Shown: in pieces, positions 1-7,226 of the stretch | How positions within the stretch are numbered: position 1 is the stretch's first letter | Layout: each line of letters opens with the position of its first letter | Source of the DNA: Akkermansia sp. | Lineage (GTDB): Bacteria > Verrucomicrobiota > Verrucomicrobiia > Verrucomicrobiales > Akkermansiaceae | Assembly: GCA_017555205.1 (NCBI GenBank) | Contig: JAFZGW010000011.1 | Span: forward strand, 1 to 33,684 | Direction of reading: 5' to 3' | DNA length: 33,684 bases | Translations under genes and position numbers: made by a program | The notes under the pieces: generated by a model | The model's database searches: none | What the model was told of the DNA's origin: nothing | The model's input: the letters and a program-made list of their open reading frames with translations, nothing else

Positions 1-1
1 A

Positions 2-124
2 ATTGAAGGGATAAACTCTATGATTGCCCGCATCCAACTCAAAACTCGAGGTTTACCTTCCGTTGATTACCTACGGCTCAAACTCAGGCAGCTAACATCT
101 CCGTCATTCACGCGACTTTTTTGA
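2..124 (+). pseudogene. C-terminal end of an ISL3-like transposase (cut by window edge)
   Basis: The frame starting at base 2 is open into the window edge and ends at TGA 122-124. The visible 40 residues contain EGIN followed by a basic stretch and a YLRLKL segment. This resembles the C-terminus of ISL3-type DDE transposases, where an 'EG-N-N-IK...RxxxGxxxxxxFRLRI' pattern is usual. The stop codon lies inside the terminal repeat at 101-133. The gene may be intact outside the window. Family assignment rests on this short tail only. Confidence 0.5.
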
Positions 125-133
125 CGCAGTGCC
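101..133 (+). repeat. IS terminal inverted repeat, right end of left-hand IS
   Basis: This 33-base stretch is the reverse complement of 33546-33577 except for one extra base (an A near 110). The outer end reads GACGCAGTGCC. It overlaps the transposase stop codon, as expected for the right end of a compact IS. Confidence 0.7.
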
Positions 134-151
134 CTTTTTTGACGCAGTGCC
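116..151. repeat. Perfect 18-bp tandem duplication of the IS tip
   Basis: The 18 bases at 116-133 (starting CTTTTTTGACG) are repeated without a mismatch at 134-151. Only one copy is present at the right-hand IS end of the window. This looks like a duplicated inverted-repeat tip, possibly from an aberrant transposition or from slippage. Confidence 0.9.
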
Positions 152-222
152 CATAATTCAATGCTTATATAGAAGAAGATTAACTTAGAGCCGGTGAAAA
201 ACGGTCGTTCTTGGGGCTATAT

Positions 223-259
223 ATGCATGAGCGGGTTATTTCGCCCTCTCCTCATGCAT
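223..259. repeat. Inverted repeat, 9-bp arms
   Basis: ATGCATGAG at 223-231 is exactly complementary to CTCATGCAT at 251-259, with a 19-base spacer. It lies between the IS end and the start-less remnant that follows. Function is unknown; it could be a terminator-like hairpin or an operator. Confidence 0.45.
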
Positions 260-270
260 TGAATGTGTGA

Positions 271-597
271 GCATTCCTACACATAACCCTACAACGGCAA
301 ACGATAAATACAAGATCGCACATCGGCACCTGGAACGAAGATGGAAGTCTGGATGTCATTTATTGTCACTGGGACGGCTACCCGTCATATAACGGGGCTC
401 TCCTTCTCCATCATTACCAAGACCCGGAGAAGATTCGGTGTCCTTCGCTATGCGTAACAGACCCTCTTCCGGAGCGGGAAATCGCACTAAAAGTGAGGGG
501 AAAATCCGTAAGAGAGCCTGCTACACCTTTGCCACTTGCCATGCCGCTGCCGGTTAGCAAAAAAGTTGCCGAGTTGTTCTGGAAAAGATGCAGGTAA
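271..597 (+). pseudogene. Start-less remnant of a small 'YCHWDGYP' protein
   Basis: An open frame from 271 to the TAA at 595-597 has no ATG, GTG or TTG at a sensible position. An in-frame stop sits at 268-270 just upstream. It reads ...TRSHIGTWNEDGSL... then IYCHWDGYPSYNG, then LLLHHYQDPEKI. The YCHWDGYP core followed by a tyrosine/'DPEK' segment is a pattern I associate with small uncharacterised proteins common in gut bacteria and their phages. After residue ~65 the sequence becomes unlike that pattern (proline-rich, basic). The copy therefore looks broken at both ends, probably by the adjacent IS. An unusual ATA start (283 or 304) cannot be excluded. Confidence 0.5.
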
Positions 598-611
598 TTA
601 TTTAGTGCTGC

Positions 612-1385
612 TCAGAATTTGCACTCGGCGCTCCCGAAGGCATTTATACCCTTGCTGCGGGCGAGTATTCTCAGTTCCTTGTCGTTGGTTATGAGCATGC
701 TGTCGCTAATTCTGGCAGCGGTTTTCAGCAAGACGGTATCGGCGATGGTATCTTGTGCGGTAGCGTTGTTTTCCATGCGGAATTGCTTGCCCAGTTCATT
801 TTGCAAGCGCTCGATTCTCGACATGCCGAGCTGGGCAATTTTCCTTTTCTCTTCGTTTTTGCTCAGCCCTTTGAGTTCGCCGAGGACGATGCTTTCGAGC
901 AGTATTACCCAGCCGTTTTTCTTAGCCTGTTTTTCTAAGCGGCCAAACCAGGGGCGGAGCCTGTCGTCCATCCACACGTTGGTGTCGATGATGAGCACAT
1001 TGCCACTCGCCGGTTCCTTTTTGCTGCCGCATTTGAGCTTGAGGATAATCAGGCCAATAGCAATAGCCACGACGAGGTACCAGTATTTCCTGAGCCAGAA
1101 GAGAAGGTAAAAGTTCGGTCCGCCGTTCTGCACACCGTTTTGTTTGGCGCGAGCCCACCATTTTTCTGCTTCGTAGGGGGAGGAGTAGGCGATATCATCT
1201 GCCAGCATTTCCTGGAACTTGCCGGCCTCAATACCGGTGCTGTTGTAGAGCCGGTGTTGGGCTGTGGTGTCGCCTGCGGTGGCAGCTTCATATATTTCGC
1301 GCAGTGGGGTGTGGGGTTCGCTACCGCAGCCGAGCAGAAGGAGGCTGATCAGTACCGCAGCGACGAGGTTGAGAAGTTTTTTCAT
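612..1385 (-). CDS. Membrane-anchored lipoprotein with C-terminal PIN nuclease domain
   Basis: A 257-residue protein. Residues 1-20 form a lipoprotein signal ending in the lipobox LLGC (Cys20). Residues ~25-95 are a small charged region resembling a Sel1/TPR-like helix. Residues ~101-117 are one transmembrane helix (YLVVAIAIGLIIL). Residues ~128-257 are a PIN domain with all four acidic positions visible: D134 in LIIDTNVW, E170 in LGELKGL, D212/D216 and D235 in TNDKEL. PIN domains are Mg-dependent RNases. Predicted topology puts the short N-terminal part outside and the PIN domain in the cytoplasm. A lipobox plus a PIN domain is an unusual combination. If Cys20 is not lipidated, the first hydrophobic stretch would simply be another membrane helix. 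It lies 88 bases downstream of the acyl-CoA synthetase gene, beyond a strong hairpin, so it is probably transcribed separately. Confidence 0.8.
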   Translation of the reverse strand: MKKLLNLVAAVLISLLLLGCGSEPHTPLREIYEAATAGDTTAQHRLYNSTGIEAGKFQEMLADDIAYSSPYEAEKWWARAKQNGVQNGGPNFYLLFWLRKYWYLVVAIAIGLIILKLKCGSKKEPASGNVLIIDTNVWMDDRLRPWFGRLEKQAKKNGWVILLESIVLGELKGLSKNEEKRKIAQLGMSRIERLQNELGKQFRMENNATAQDTIADTVLLKTAARISDSMLITNDKELRILARSKGINAFGSAECKF

Positions 1386-1414
1386 TATTTTGTATTGCCG
1401 GTAGTTGAGGAAAG

Positions 1415-1444
1415 AGCGCGCGCTCTAGTGCCAGAGCGCGCGCT
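1415..1444. terminator. GC-rich perfect hairpin between two minus-strand genes
   Basis: A 12-bp perfect stem (AGCGCGCGCTCT with its complement) closes a 6-base loop AGTGCC. It lies just past the stop of the minus-strand acyl-CoA synthetase gene and before the PIN lipoprotein. No T-run follows on the minus strand, so it is not a classical intrinsic terminator. It may stop or stabilise the upstream transcript, or be a REP-like element. Confidence 0.5.
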
Positions 1445-1473
1445 GGGAAGTATGATTGCTTTATGCGCAGGGG

Positions 1474-3555
1474 TTACTTCAGAATCATCTTGAAGTCTAC
1501 CACAACAGCGCGATCAGCGGTGACGAGCACGGGGTTACCGTCGATGGCGGTAATCTCGGGAATCTCGAGCACGAGCTTCTGCACCTTGGCAAGCGTGTCG
1601 GCCAGGGGGCCTACGGCCTTGGGAGCCTCACCACGCACACCGTTGAGGATGGTGCCAACCTTGGTCTCCTTAATCATGGCGGAGAAGTCGTCGGCGGGCA
1701 GGATGCGCATGGTGGTGTCGCGCATAACCTCGGTGTAGATACCACCGGTGCCGAATACCATCACACGACCGAAGTTGTGGTCGGTGTTCACACCGATAAT
1801 TGTCTCGGTGGCCTTGGTAATCATCTCCTGAATGAGCACGGAAGCGCCCTTGAGCTGGAACTTGGTAATGGAGCCCCACAGACCTTCCCAAGCCTCGTTG
1901 AAGGAGGCCTCGTCATTGATGTTGAGGTAGATACCCTTCATCTCGGTCTTGTGCAGAGCATCGGGAGCGGAGAGCTTAAGCACGACGGCGTTCGGGAAGA
2001 TGGTCTTGCAGAAGGCAAGAGCCTCGGCCTTGTCGGTGAAGTTGCCGCACTTGGGATAGTCGATGCCGTAGTGATCCATGAGCATGTTGACGGTATCCTG
2101 GGGCAGGGAGGCAAGACCGGCTTCCTTGGCAGCGGTTACAGCAGCCTTGATTTCGGCGGGAACCTCACCCACCTCGCAGGTGGCAAGCTTCTTGCCGCGG
2201 AATGCCATCTGAGCCTTCAGCAGACCGAGCAGACGCACGATGTCGGCGGGGTATTCGTAGTTGAGAATCTTGGCTTCGTTGAGCAGTACACGACCCTCGT
2301 CCACACGGGCACCACCCACGAAGGAGCAGTAGATGTTGACATTCGGGTACTGGGGAGCCAGCTTGATGACGGCCTGAGCAGTCTCGGGGCATTCGGTCAC
2401 GCGCTGGGGGGTAAGCAGAACGAGGATGTTCTTGTACTCACCGCTTTCGCAAAGCACCTTGAGGGCAGCCTCGTAACGGTCGGCCTTGGCATCGCCCACA
2501 ACGTCGATGGGGTTGCCGAGGGAGGCCTCGGGGGTAAGCACGGCGCGCAGGGCAGCCTTGGTCTCATCGCTGGGGGGTGCAAGGTCGAGACCGGCTTCTT
2601 CGCAAAGGTCGGAGGTGAGCACGCCCACGCCACCGGCGTTGGTCAGCACGGCTACCTTGCCATCGAATTGGTTGTGGTTGCAGTACTGCAGTACTTCGAG
2701 CAGACCGAAGAGCTCGCGGTCGTTGTAGGCCTGAATGGCGCCGGCGCTCTGCAGAGCCATTTCGAGCACGCGGTAGTTCGGAGCGAGTGAACCGGTGTGG
2801 GAAAGAGAGGCAGCCTGAGCCTTGGCGCTCTTACCGGGCTCCATGATTACGCAGGGCTTGGTATCGGAAACCTGCTTAATAACCTTGAGGAACTCCTTGC
2901 CGTTCTTCAGGGATTCGAGGTAGAATACGAAAGCGTTGGTGTTGGGGTCGTCTTTCAGAGCGGCGAGCAGGGCATCCTCACCCATAACGGCCTTGTTGCC
3001 GATGGAAATGAAGTGGGAGAAGCCGATGCCTTTACCGGCGGCCCAGTCCATGATGGCGGAGCAGTAGGCGCCGGACTGAGATACGAAAGCAACGTTACCC
3101 TTGGCGGGGAAACCGTCGGCGAAGGAGGCGTTCACGCAATCGAAGGTGGAGATGTGGCCAAGGCAGTTCGGACCAAGCAGGTTGATGCCGTTGTCCATGC
3201 ACTTCTGAGCAATGCGCTTCTCGAGCTCCTTCTCACCCACCTCGGCGAAACCGGCGGTGATGATGGAGATGTTCTTGGTGCCGTTGGCGATACAGGAGTC
3301 AATCACGCCCTCGGTGAAACGAGCGGGAACAAGAATGACAACGAGATCCATCGGCTCGGGCAGGGTATCTACACTGGCGTAGCAGGGTTTGCCACAAAGC
3401 TCCTGACCGGCCATTTTGGGGTTCACGCCATAGAGCTTGCCTTTGTAGTCAGCGGCGATGATGTTGTTGAATACAACGGCGCCCAGTTTGGTGGAGTCGG
3501 CAGATACACCGACAACGGCAATGCTCTTCGGATTGAAGAATGTTTCGAGTGACAT
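1474..3555 (-). CDS. Acetate/acyl-CoA synthetase, ADP-forming (fused alpha-beta)
   Basis: A 693-residue single-chain NDP-forming acyl-CoA synthetase. It interconverts acetyl-CoA (or acyl-CoA) + ADP + Pi with acetate + ATP + CoA. In fermenters it conserves energy during acetate production. Domain order: CoA-binding Rossmann domain (~1-130, start MSLETFFNPKSIAVVGVS), succinyl-CoA-ligase-like flavodoxin domains (~150-460) with the phosphorylated histidine in SLSHTGS (His253), and a C-terminal ATP-grasp domain (~480-690). Length matches fused ACD enzymes of bacteria. It is a lone gene with its own good promoter (3609-3637) and a hairpin after its stop. The substrate (acetate or another acid) cannot be read from sequence. 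Confidence 0.92.
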   Translation of the reverse strand: MSLETFFNPKSIAVVGVSADSTKLGAVVFNNIIAADYKGKLYGVNPKMAGQELCGKPCYASVDTLPEPMDLVVILVPARFTEGVIDSCIANGTKNISIITAGFAEVGEKELEKRIAQKCMDNGINLLGPNCLGHISTFDCVNASFADGFPAKGNVAFVSQSGAYCSAIMDWAAGKGIGFSHFISIGNKAVMGEDALLAALKDDPNTNAFVFYLESLKNGKEFLKVIKQVSDTKPCVIMEPGKSAKAQAASLSHTGSLAPNYRVLEMALQSAGAIQAYNDRELFGLLEVLQYCNHNQFDGKVAVLTNAGGVGVLTSDLCEEAGLDLAPPSDETKAALRAVLTPEASLGNPIDVVGDAKADRYEAALKVLCESGEYKNILVLLTPQRVTECPETAQAVIKLAPQYPNVNIYCSFVGGARVDEGRVLLNEAKILNYEYPADIVRLLGLLKAQMAFRGKKLATCEVGEVPAEIKAAVTAAKEAGLASLPQDTVNMLMDHYGIDYPKCGNFTDKAEALAFCKTIFPNAVVLKLSAPDALHKTEMKGIYLNINDEASFNEAWEGLWGSITKFQLKGASVLIQEMITKATETIIGVNTDHNFGRVMVFGTGGIYTEVMRDTTMRILPADDFSAMIKETKVGTILNGVRGEAPKAVGPLADTLAKVQKLVLEIPEITAIDGNPVLVTADRAVVVDFKMILK

Positions 3556-3608
3556 AGTGAGTTATGATTGGTTTTGGTAAGTGTCAAGCACGAATCTGCT
3601 CTGAGATT

Positions 3609-3637
3609 ATTCTAGCACTTGAGTGCTGCATTTTCAA
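3609..3637 (-). promoter_or_regulatory. Sigma-70-type promoter of the acyl-CoA synthetase gene with palindrome in spacer
   Basis: On the minus strand -35 is TTGAAA (3632-3637) and -10 is TAGAAT (3609-3614), spacer 17. The spacer contains the perfect dyad AGCACT-TG-AGTGCT (3614-3627). A repressor bound there would block RNA polymerase. The leader to the ATG at 3555 is about 47 bases. Confidence 0.6.
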
Positions 3638-3679
3638 GTGTAAACTGAAAAATGGATATGTTATGGGGGAATTTTATGC

Positions 3680-3715
3680 AAAAATCCCCCTCTGCTGTGG
3701 TGAAGCAGGGGGGAT
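3680..3715 (-). terminator. Intrinsic terminator after coaE-rho
   Basis: Read on the minus strand, a C/G-rich stem (ATCCCCCC...GGGGGAT, one bulge) closes a short loop and is followed by TTTTT. It sits ~30 bases after the stop of the minus-strand CoaE-Rho gene. Confidence 0.8.
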
Positions 3716-3742
3716 AGGCAAAAATGAAGCCCGGGGATGGTT

Positions 3743-5641
3743 TTATTTCTTATCTGTTAACCCACCGATGAGCAGCTCGGCGTTGTTTTGTGTGCGGCGT
3801 ATGTTGCGCAGCAGTAGTTCCAGTGCCTCCCAGCCGGGGAGGGTGGACAGCTGGCGGCGCACTTGCAGTATGCGGGTGAATTCATCCGGGTGGTACAGGC
3901 GGTCATCGTTTCGGGTGCCGCTCTGGGGAATGGAAATAGCGGGGTACATGCGGCGCTCCGCCAGTTCTCGGTCAAGACGAATTTCCATATTACCGGTGCC
4001 CTTGAACTCTTCGAAGATGATTTCATCCATGCGGGATTCGGTGTCGACCAAGCATGTGGCAATGATGGTGAGACTGCCGCCCTCTTCCACATTGCGGGCG
4101 GCTCCGAAGAACTTGCGGGGTTTTTCTAAGGCGTTTGAACCGAGGCCTCCGGACATGATTCGTCCGCCGATTTGATTGGCGTTGTAGCCACGGGCTAAGC
4201 GGGTAAGGGAGTCGAGCATGATGACGACGTTCTTGCCTTGCTCAACCAAGCGGCGAGCACGAGCCAGCACCATGTCGCTCAGCTGGGCGTGGCGGCGCGA
4301 AGGTTCATCGAAGGTGGAGGCGAAAATCGGAGCATCTACCGTTTCCTCAAAGTCGGTTACTTCTTCCGGGCGCTCGTCGAGCAGAAGAATCAGCAGCTCG
4401 GCATCGGGGTAATTGGCGCGTATGGATTTTGCCATGCTCTTGAGCAGCACGGTTTTGCCCCCACGGGGCGGGGCTACTACCAGCGCACGCTGCCCCATAC
4501 CCACGGGGGTGATGAGATCCAGCACGCGCATGGAGGGGATTTTGAGGTCGGAGTTCTCGAGTATGATTCGCTCACGGGGGAAGAGCGGGGTGAGTGTGTC
4601 AAAATCCTTGGGCTGGTTGTATTCTTGCGCCGGAGTTCCCTCAATTTCCATTACTTCGCCTGCGCGCAAGGGACGATTGGGCTTGTTGCTTTGCTCTTGT
4701 GAGAGCTTGACGGTTACCTTGTTGCCGTGGCGCAGGTTGTAGCGCTTGACTAGTTCGGTCGGCAGCACAACGTCGTCTATTTCATGGCGGTAGCTGCGCT
4801 GTTCATCGCGCAGCAGCACGGTGCCGTCTTTGGTGATATCGAGCACGCCGGTCACCAGAATTCTGTTGCCTACTTTTGCATAAATTCGGCACAATTCCAT
4901 GACCAATTCGGGGCGGGTTTTGCCGGTGGCTCCTTTTTTGATGTTGAGCTCGGCAAGCTTGCGCAAGTCATTCAGGGGCATGGTGCGCAGCTCATTCATG
5001 CTCACTATTTTGGAGCGCTGTTGCACTACCTCAGCTTCCTTTGCCAGTTCGGAGTCGAAGAAGTACTGCAACTGGGCGCGCAACATGTCGAGACTGCCTT
5101 CATTCCAGAATACAGTGCCCGCTTTTTCAATTTTTTCCTGAGTGGGCATCTGCGCCGCAATCATGGCCTCCGCCTGAGCGCGGGGCGTGCCGTTGCGCTC
5201 AGCCATGCGCTTAATTTGTGTTTCGGTGGAGGCGGCTACCAAGCACACACGGTCGGCGCTGAAGTCTGCCGGACTTTCGAAGTAAAGCGGTATATCAATC
5301 AGGAACGTGTGCACTTGCTCGCTGCTTCGTGCCTCGGCCTGCGCCTCGCGGCACAGCTGAGCAACTTTGGGGTGCACAACTTCGTTGAGCTTACTGCGGC
5401 CTTCGGCATCATGCAGCACGATTTCACGCAGCAGGTCTTTGTTCACGGAGCCGTCGTCGTTGAGCGCTTCGGTTCCGAATGCCGTCACCAAATCACGGGA
5501 GAGCTTGCCGCTCTGCTGCAATTCCTGTACTGCCTTATCGCAGTCAAAGACTTGTATGCCTTGTCCCCCGATTTCCGTTAACAGCTGAACAACTGTAGAT
5601 TTGCCGGAGGCGATTCCGCCTGTTACAACAATAACCTTCAC
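3743..5641 (-). CDS. Dephospho-CoA kinase fused to transcription termination factor Rho
   Basis: A 632-residue fusion. Residues 1-~205 are CoaE, which phosphorylates dephospho-CoA in the last step of CoA synthesis (P-loop GGIASGKS near residue 9; IDIPLYFE lid/core motif). Residues ~215-632 are Rho, the hexameric RNA helicase that terminates transcription: a Rho N-terminal helical domain (LRTMPLNDLRKLAEL), an RNA-binding cold-shock-like domain (~255-330), and a RecA-type ATPase with Walker A PPRGGKT near 391-397 and a DSLTRLARGYN segment. The Rho part is full length. Start is GTG at 5641, only seven bases after the -10, so the mRNA is probably leaderless. An internal ATG (residue 215, base 4999) sits exactly at the start of Rho and could give separate Rho. 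The frame is continuous, with no sign of a frameshift. Confidence 0.9.
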   Translation of the reverse strand: MKVIVVTGGIASGKSTVVQLLTEIGGQGIQVFDCDKAVQELQQSGKLSRDLVTAFGTEALNDDGSVNKDLLREIVLHDAEGRSKLNEVVHPKVAQLCREAQAEARSSEQVHTFLIDIPLYFESPADFSADRVCLVAASTETQIKRMAERNGTPRAQAEAMIAAQMPTQEKIEKAGTVFWNEGSLDMLRAQLQYFFDSELAKEAEVVQQRSKIVSMNELRTMPLNDLRKLAELNIKKGATGKTRPELVMELCRIYAKVGNRILVTGVLDITKDGTVLLRDEQRSYRHEIDDVVLPTELVKRYNLRHGNKVTVKLSQEQSNKPNRPLRAGEVMEIEGTPAQEYNQPKDFDTLTPLFPRERIILENSDLKIPSMRVLDLITPVGMGQRALVVAPPRGGKTVLLKSMAKSIRANYPDAELLILLLDERPEEVTDFEETVDAPIFASTFDEPSRRHAQLSDMVLARARRLVEQGKNVVIMLDSLTRLARGYNANQIGGRIMSGGLGSNALEKPRKFFGAARNVEEGGSLTIIATCLVDTESRMDEIIFEEFKGTGNMEIRLDRELAERRMYPAISIPQSGTRNDDRLYHPDEFTRILQVRRQLSTLPGWEALELLLRNIRRTQNNAELLIGGLTDKK

Positions 5642-5648
5642 GCCGCGG

Positions 5649-5677
5649 AGTTTAGCATGTTTTTAGCGGCATATCAA
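5649..5677 (-). promoter_or_regulatory. Promoter of coaE-rho, predicted leaderless start
   Basis: Minus strand -35 TTGATA (5672-5677), 17-base spacer, -10 TAAACT (5649-5654). Seven bases separate the -10 from the GTG start at 5641, so transcription should begin at or next to the start codon. Confidence 0.6.
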
Positions 5678-5712
5678 GCGCAAAGCGTGTTCTTACGCCA
5701 AAATACGCCCGC

Positions 5713-7107
5713 TTATTCGTATACGACAATAATGCGTGCGGCTGAGGGGAGTTCGTTGCGGAGCTTGCGATTGATGGCTGTAAGGCGTTCGTGGCTTTCC
5801 TGCACGGTCAGGCAGCATTCCTGCGGGATGGTGATGATGCAGAAACGCTGCTGCTGCTGTGTGTAGACCCGTATGTCCGTGGGCAGGGGAGCTCCATTGG
5901 CAATCATGGCATGGCGCACCAGTTGTTCCCAGTCTTCGGGCAGGGGGGTGGAGAAGGTCGGAATTTCGCGCAAATCGGGCTCCACATGCACCATTACCCG
6001 GTCGGCGTTCAGGCGTCGCATGACTTCTTTGCGGAAGGCTTGTATGGCGATGTGCCAGCTGTCGAGGGAGGCGTTCCCGGGTAATTCGAGGTCGGCAAAG
6101 ACGGTATAACCTTGTTCCGCGTGCATGAGCACCAGCCCGTGAACACCGAAGCGGTGGGTGAGCGCAATGCGCCGCACGAGCATTTCGTGCGAGTCGGGCT
6201 CGGCATCTGTGGGGTGCATGTGTATGGCGGTTTCTGCGCCGGGCAGGGTGGTTGATATGAGCTCTTCGATAGCCTCGGCAATATCGTGCGCGGTGTCGAT
6301 GTGCAGCTCGCGCGGTACTGCAACGACCATTTCAATATAGGCCTTGTTGCCTACCTCGCGCACACGCAGTTTTTGCATGGGGTAGGCGGGCATGCGCTTG
6401 GTCATCAGGCTGCGTACGGTGGCTGCGGTTTCGCCGTCTGTCTTGTCCATCAGGTTGTTAATGGATTTGCGCCCAAGCTCCCAGCAGATGTGCAATATCA
6501 GCACGGCCACGGCAAGGGAGGCCAGTACGTCCGCGCGCTGCAACAGCCAGTGCAGCCAACTGTCCTCTACCGTCATGTGGGCTACTGCGGCACCGCTGAT
6601 ACCCAGTAGTACGGCCGCACTGCTCCAAATATCGGAGGCGAAGTGGGCGGCATCGGCTTCGAGGGCATCGCTCTTGGTCTCTTTGGCCACTCGTTTGAGC
6701 ATGGCTGCCCGGTTGATATCGACTGTAAGGGAGACGATAATGACAACGAACGCCCATACGTTGGTCTCTACGTGCAGGGATTCCGGGTTGTCGCTGGTCA
6801 GGCGTTCAATCGCCTCCATAATCACCCAGCCTGCGGTGATGAGCAGCAGTAGGGTTTCCGCCAGGGCGGTCAGGCTTTCTATGCGCCCGTGACCGTAAGG
6901 GTGCTCGGCATCCGCCGGGCGTGCTGCTATTTTGACGGCAAAGTAGGTGCCGAGTGCTGCAAGCATATCCAGCGCGCTGTGTAGTGCTTCCGACAGTATA
7001 CCCAGTGAGCCGGTCATAATGCCCACAATGAACTTCATAGCGGTCAGCAGGGCACTCCACAAAACGGAGGAACCTGCGGCAATGGCTTTCTTGGTGTCGG
7101 AATCCAT
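5713..7107 (-). CDS. Cation diffusion facilitator (CDF) family metal transporter with extended C-terminus
   Basis: A 464-residue CDF transporter, exporting divalent metal (Zn, Fe, Mn or Co) in exchange for protons across the inner membrane. Six helices lie in residues ~10-190. The metal site is visible as HxxxD in SEALHSALD (His43, Asp47) and HxxxD in ADAAHFASD (His155, Asp159), plus the HPYGHGR motif typical of the family. Usual CDF length is ~300. Here the cytoplasmic part is ~250 residues long and seems to hold two or three ferredoxin-like (ZT-dimer-type) units instead of one. Metal specificity cannot be read safely; an H/D, H/D site is compatible with Zn or Fe. Monocistronic, with its own promoter. 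Confidence 0.88.
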   Translation of the reverse strand: MDSDTKKAIAAGSSVLWSALLTAMKFIVGIMTGSLGILSEALHSALDMLAALGTYFAVKIAARPADAEHPYGHGRIESLTALAETLLLLITAGWVIMEAIERLTSDNPESLHVETNVWAFVVIIVSLTVDINRAAMLKRVAKETKSDALEADAAHFASDIWSSAAVLLGISGAAVAHMTVEDSWLHWLLQRADVLASLAVAVLILHICWELGRKSINNLMDKTDGETAATVRSLMTKRMPAYPMQKLRVREVGNKAYIEMVVAVPRELHIDTAHDIAEAIEELISTTLPGAETAIHMHPTDAEPDSHEMLVRRIALTHRFGVHGLVLMHAEQGYTVFADLELPGNASLDSWHIAIQAFRKEVMRRLNADRVMVHVEPDLREIPTFSTPLPEDWEQLVRHAMIANGAPLPTDIRVYTQQQQRFCIITIPQECCLTVQESHERLTAINRKLRNELPSAARIIVVYE

Positions 7108-7118
7108 GGTGTGTGCTT

Positions 7119-7148
7119 ATGCTAGCATTTCTTGTTCGTTTTAGTCAA
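7119..7148 (-). promoter_or_regulatory. Promoter of the CDF transporter gene
   Basis: Minus strand -35 TTGACT (7143-7148), 18-base spacer, -10 TAGCAT (7119-7124). The ATG at 7107 is 11 bases past the -10, leaving a leader of only a few bases and no Shine-Dalgarno sequence. Confidence 0.55.
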
Positions 7149-7185
7149 GACAAACTGGCGCAAACAGTGGCGCCGGAGTGGTTAA

Positions 7186-7215
7186 TAAAAACAAGCCCCC
7201 GGTATGGGGGGCTTG
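7186..7215 (-). terminator. Intrinsic terminator after clpC
   Basis: Minus strand: stem CAAGCCCCC / GGGGGCTTG with a short loop, followed by TTTTT (7187-7191). It lies about 12 bases past the clpC stop. Confidence 0.85.
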
Positions 7216-7226
7216 CGACGGATGGT

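Noticed and set aside
1456..2790. Long open frame (444 codons) on the plus strand
   Set aside because: It lies opposite the clearly conserved acyl-CoA synthetase and its translation is a Gly/Val/His-rich shadow without domain features. It results from the biased codon use of the real gene.
3573..3601. Second possible promoter (perfect TTGACA) before the acyl-CoA synthetase
   Set aside because: The matching -10 would be TAACTC right before the ATG, a poor hexamer; the promoter at 3609-3637 is much better.
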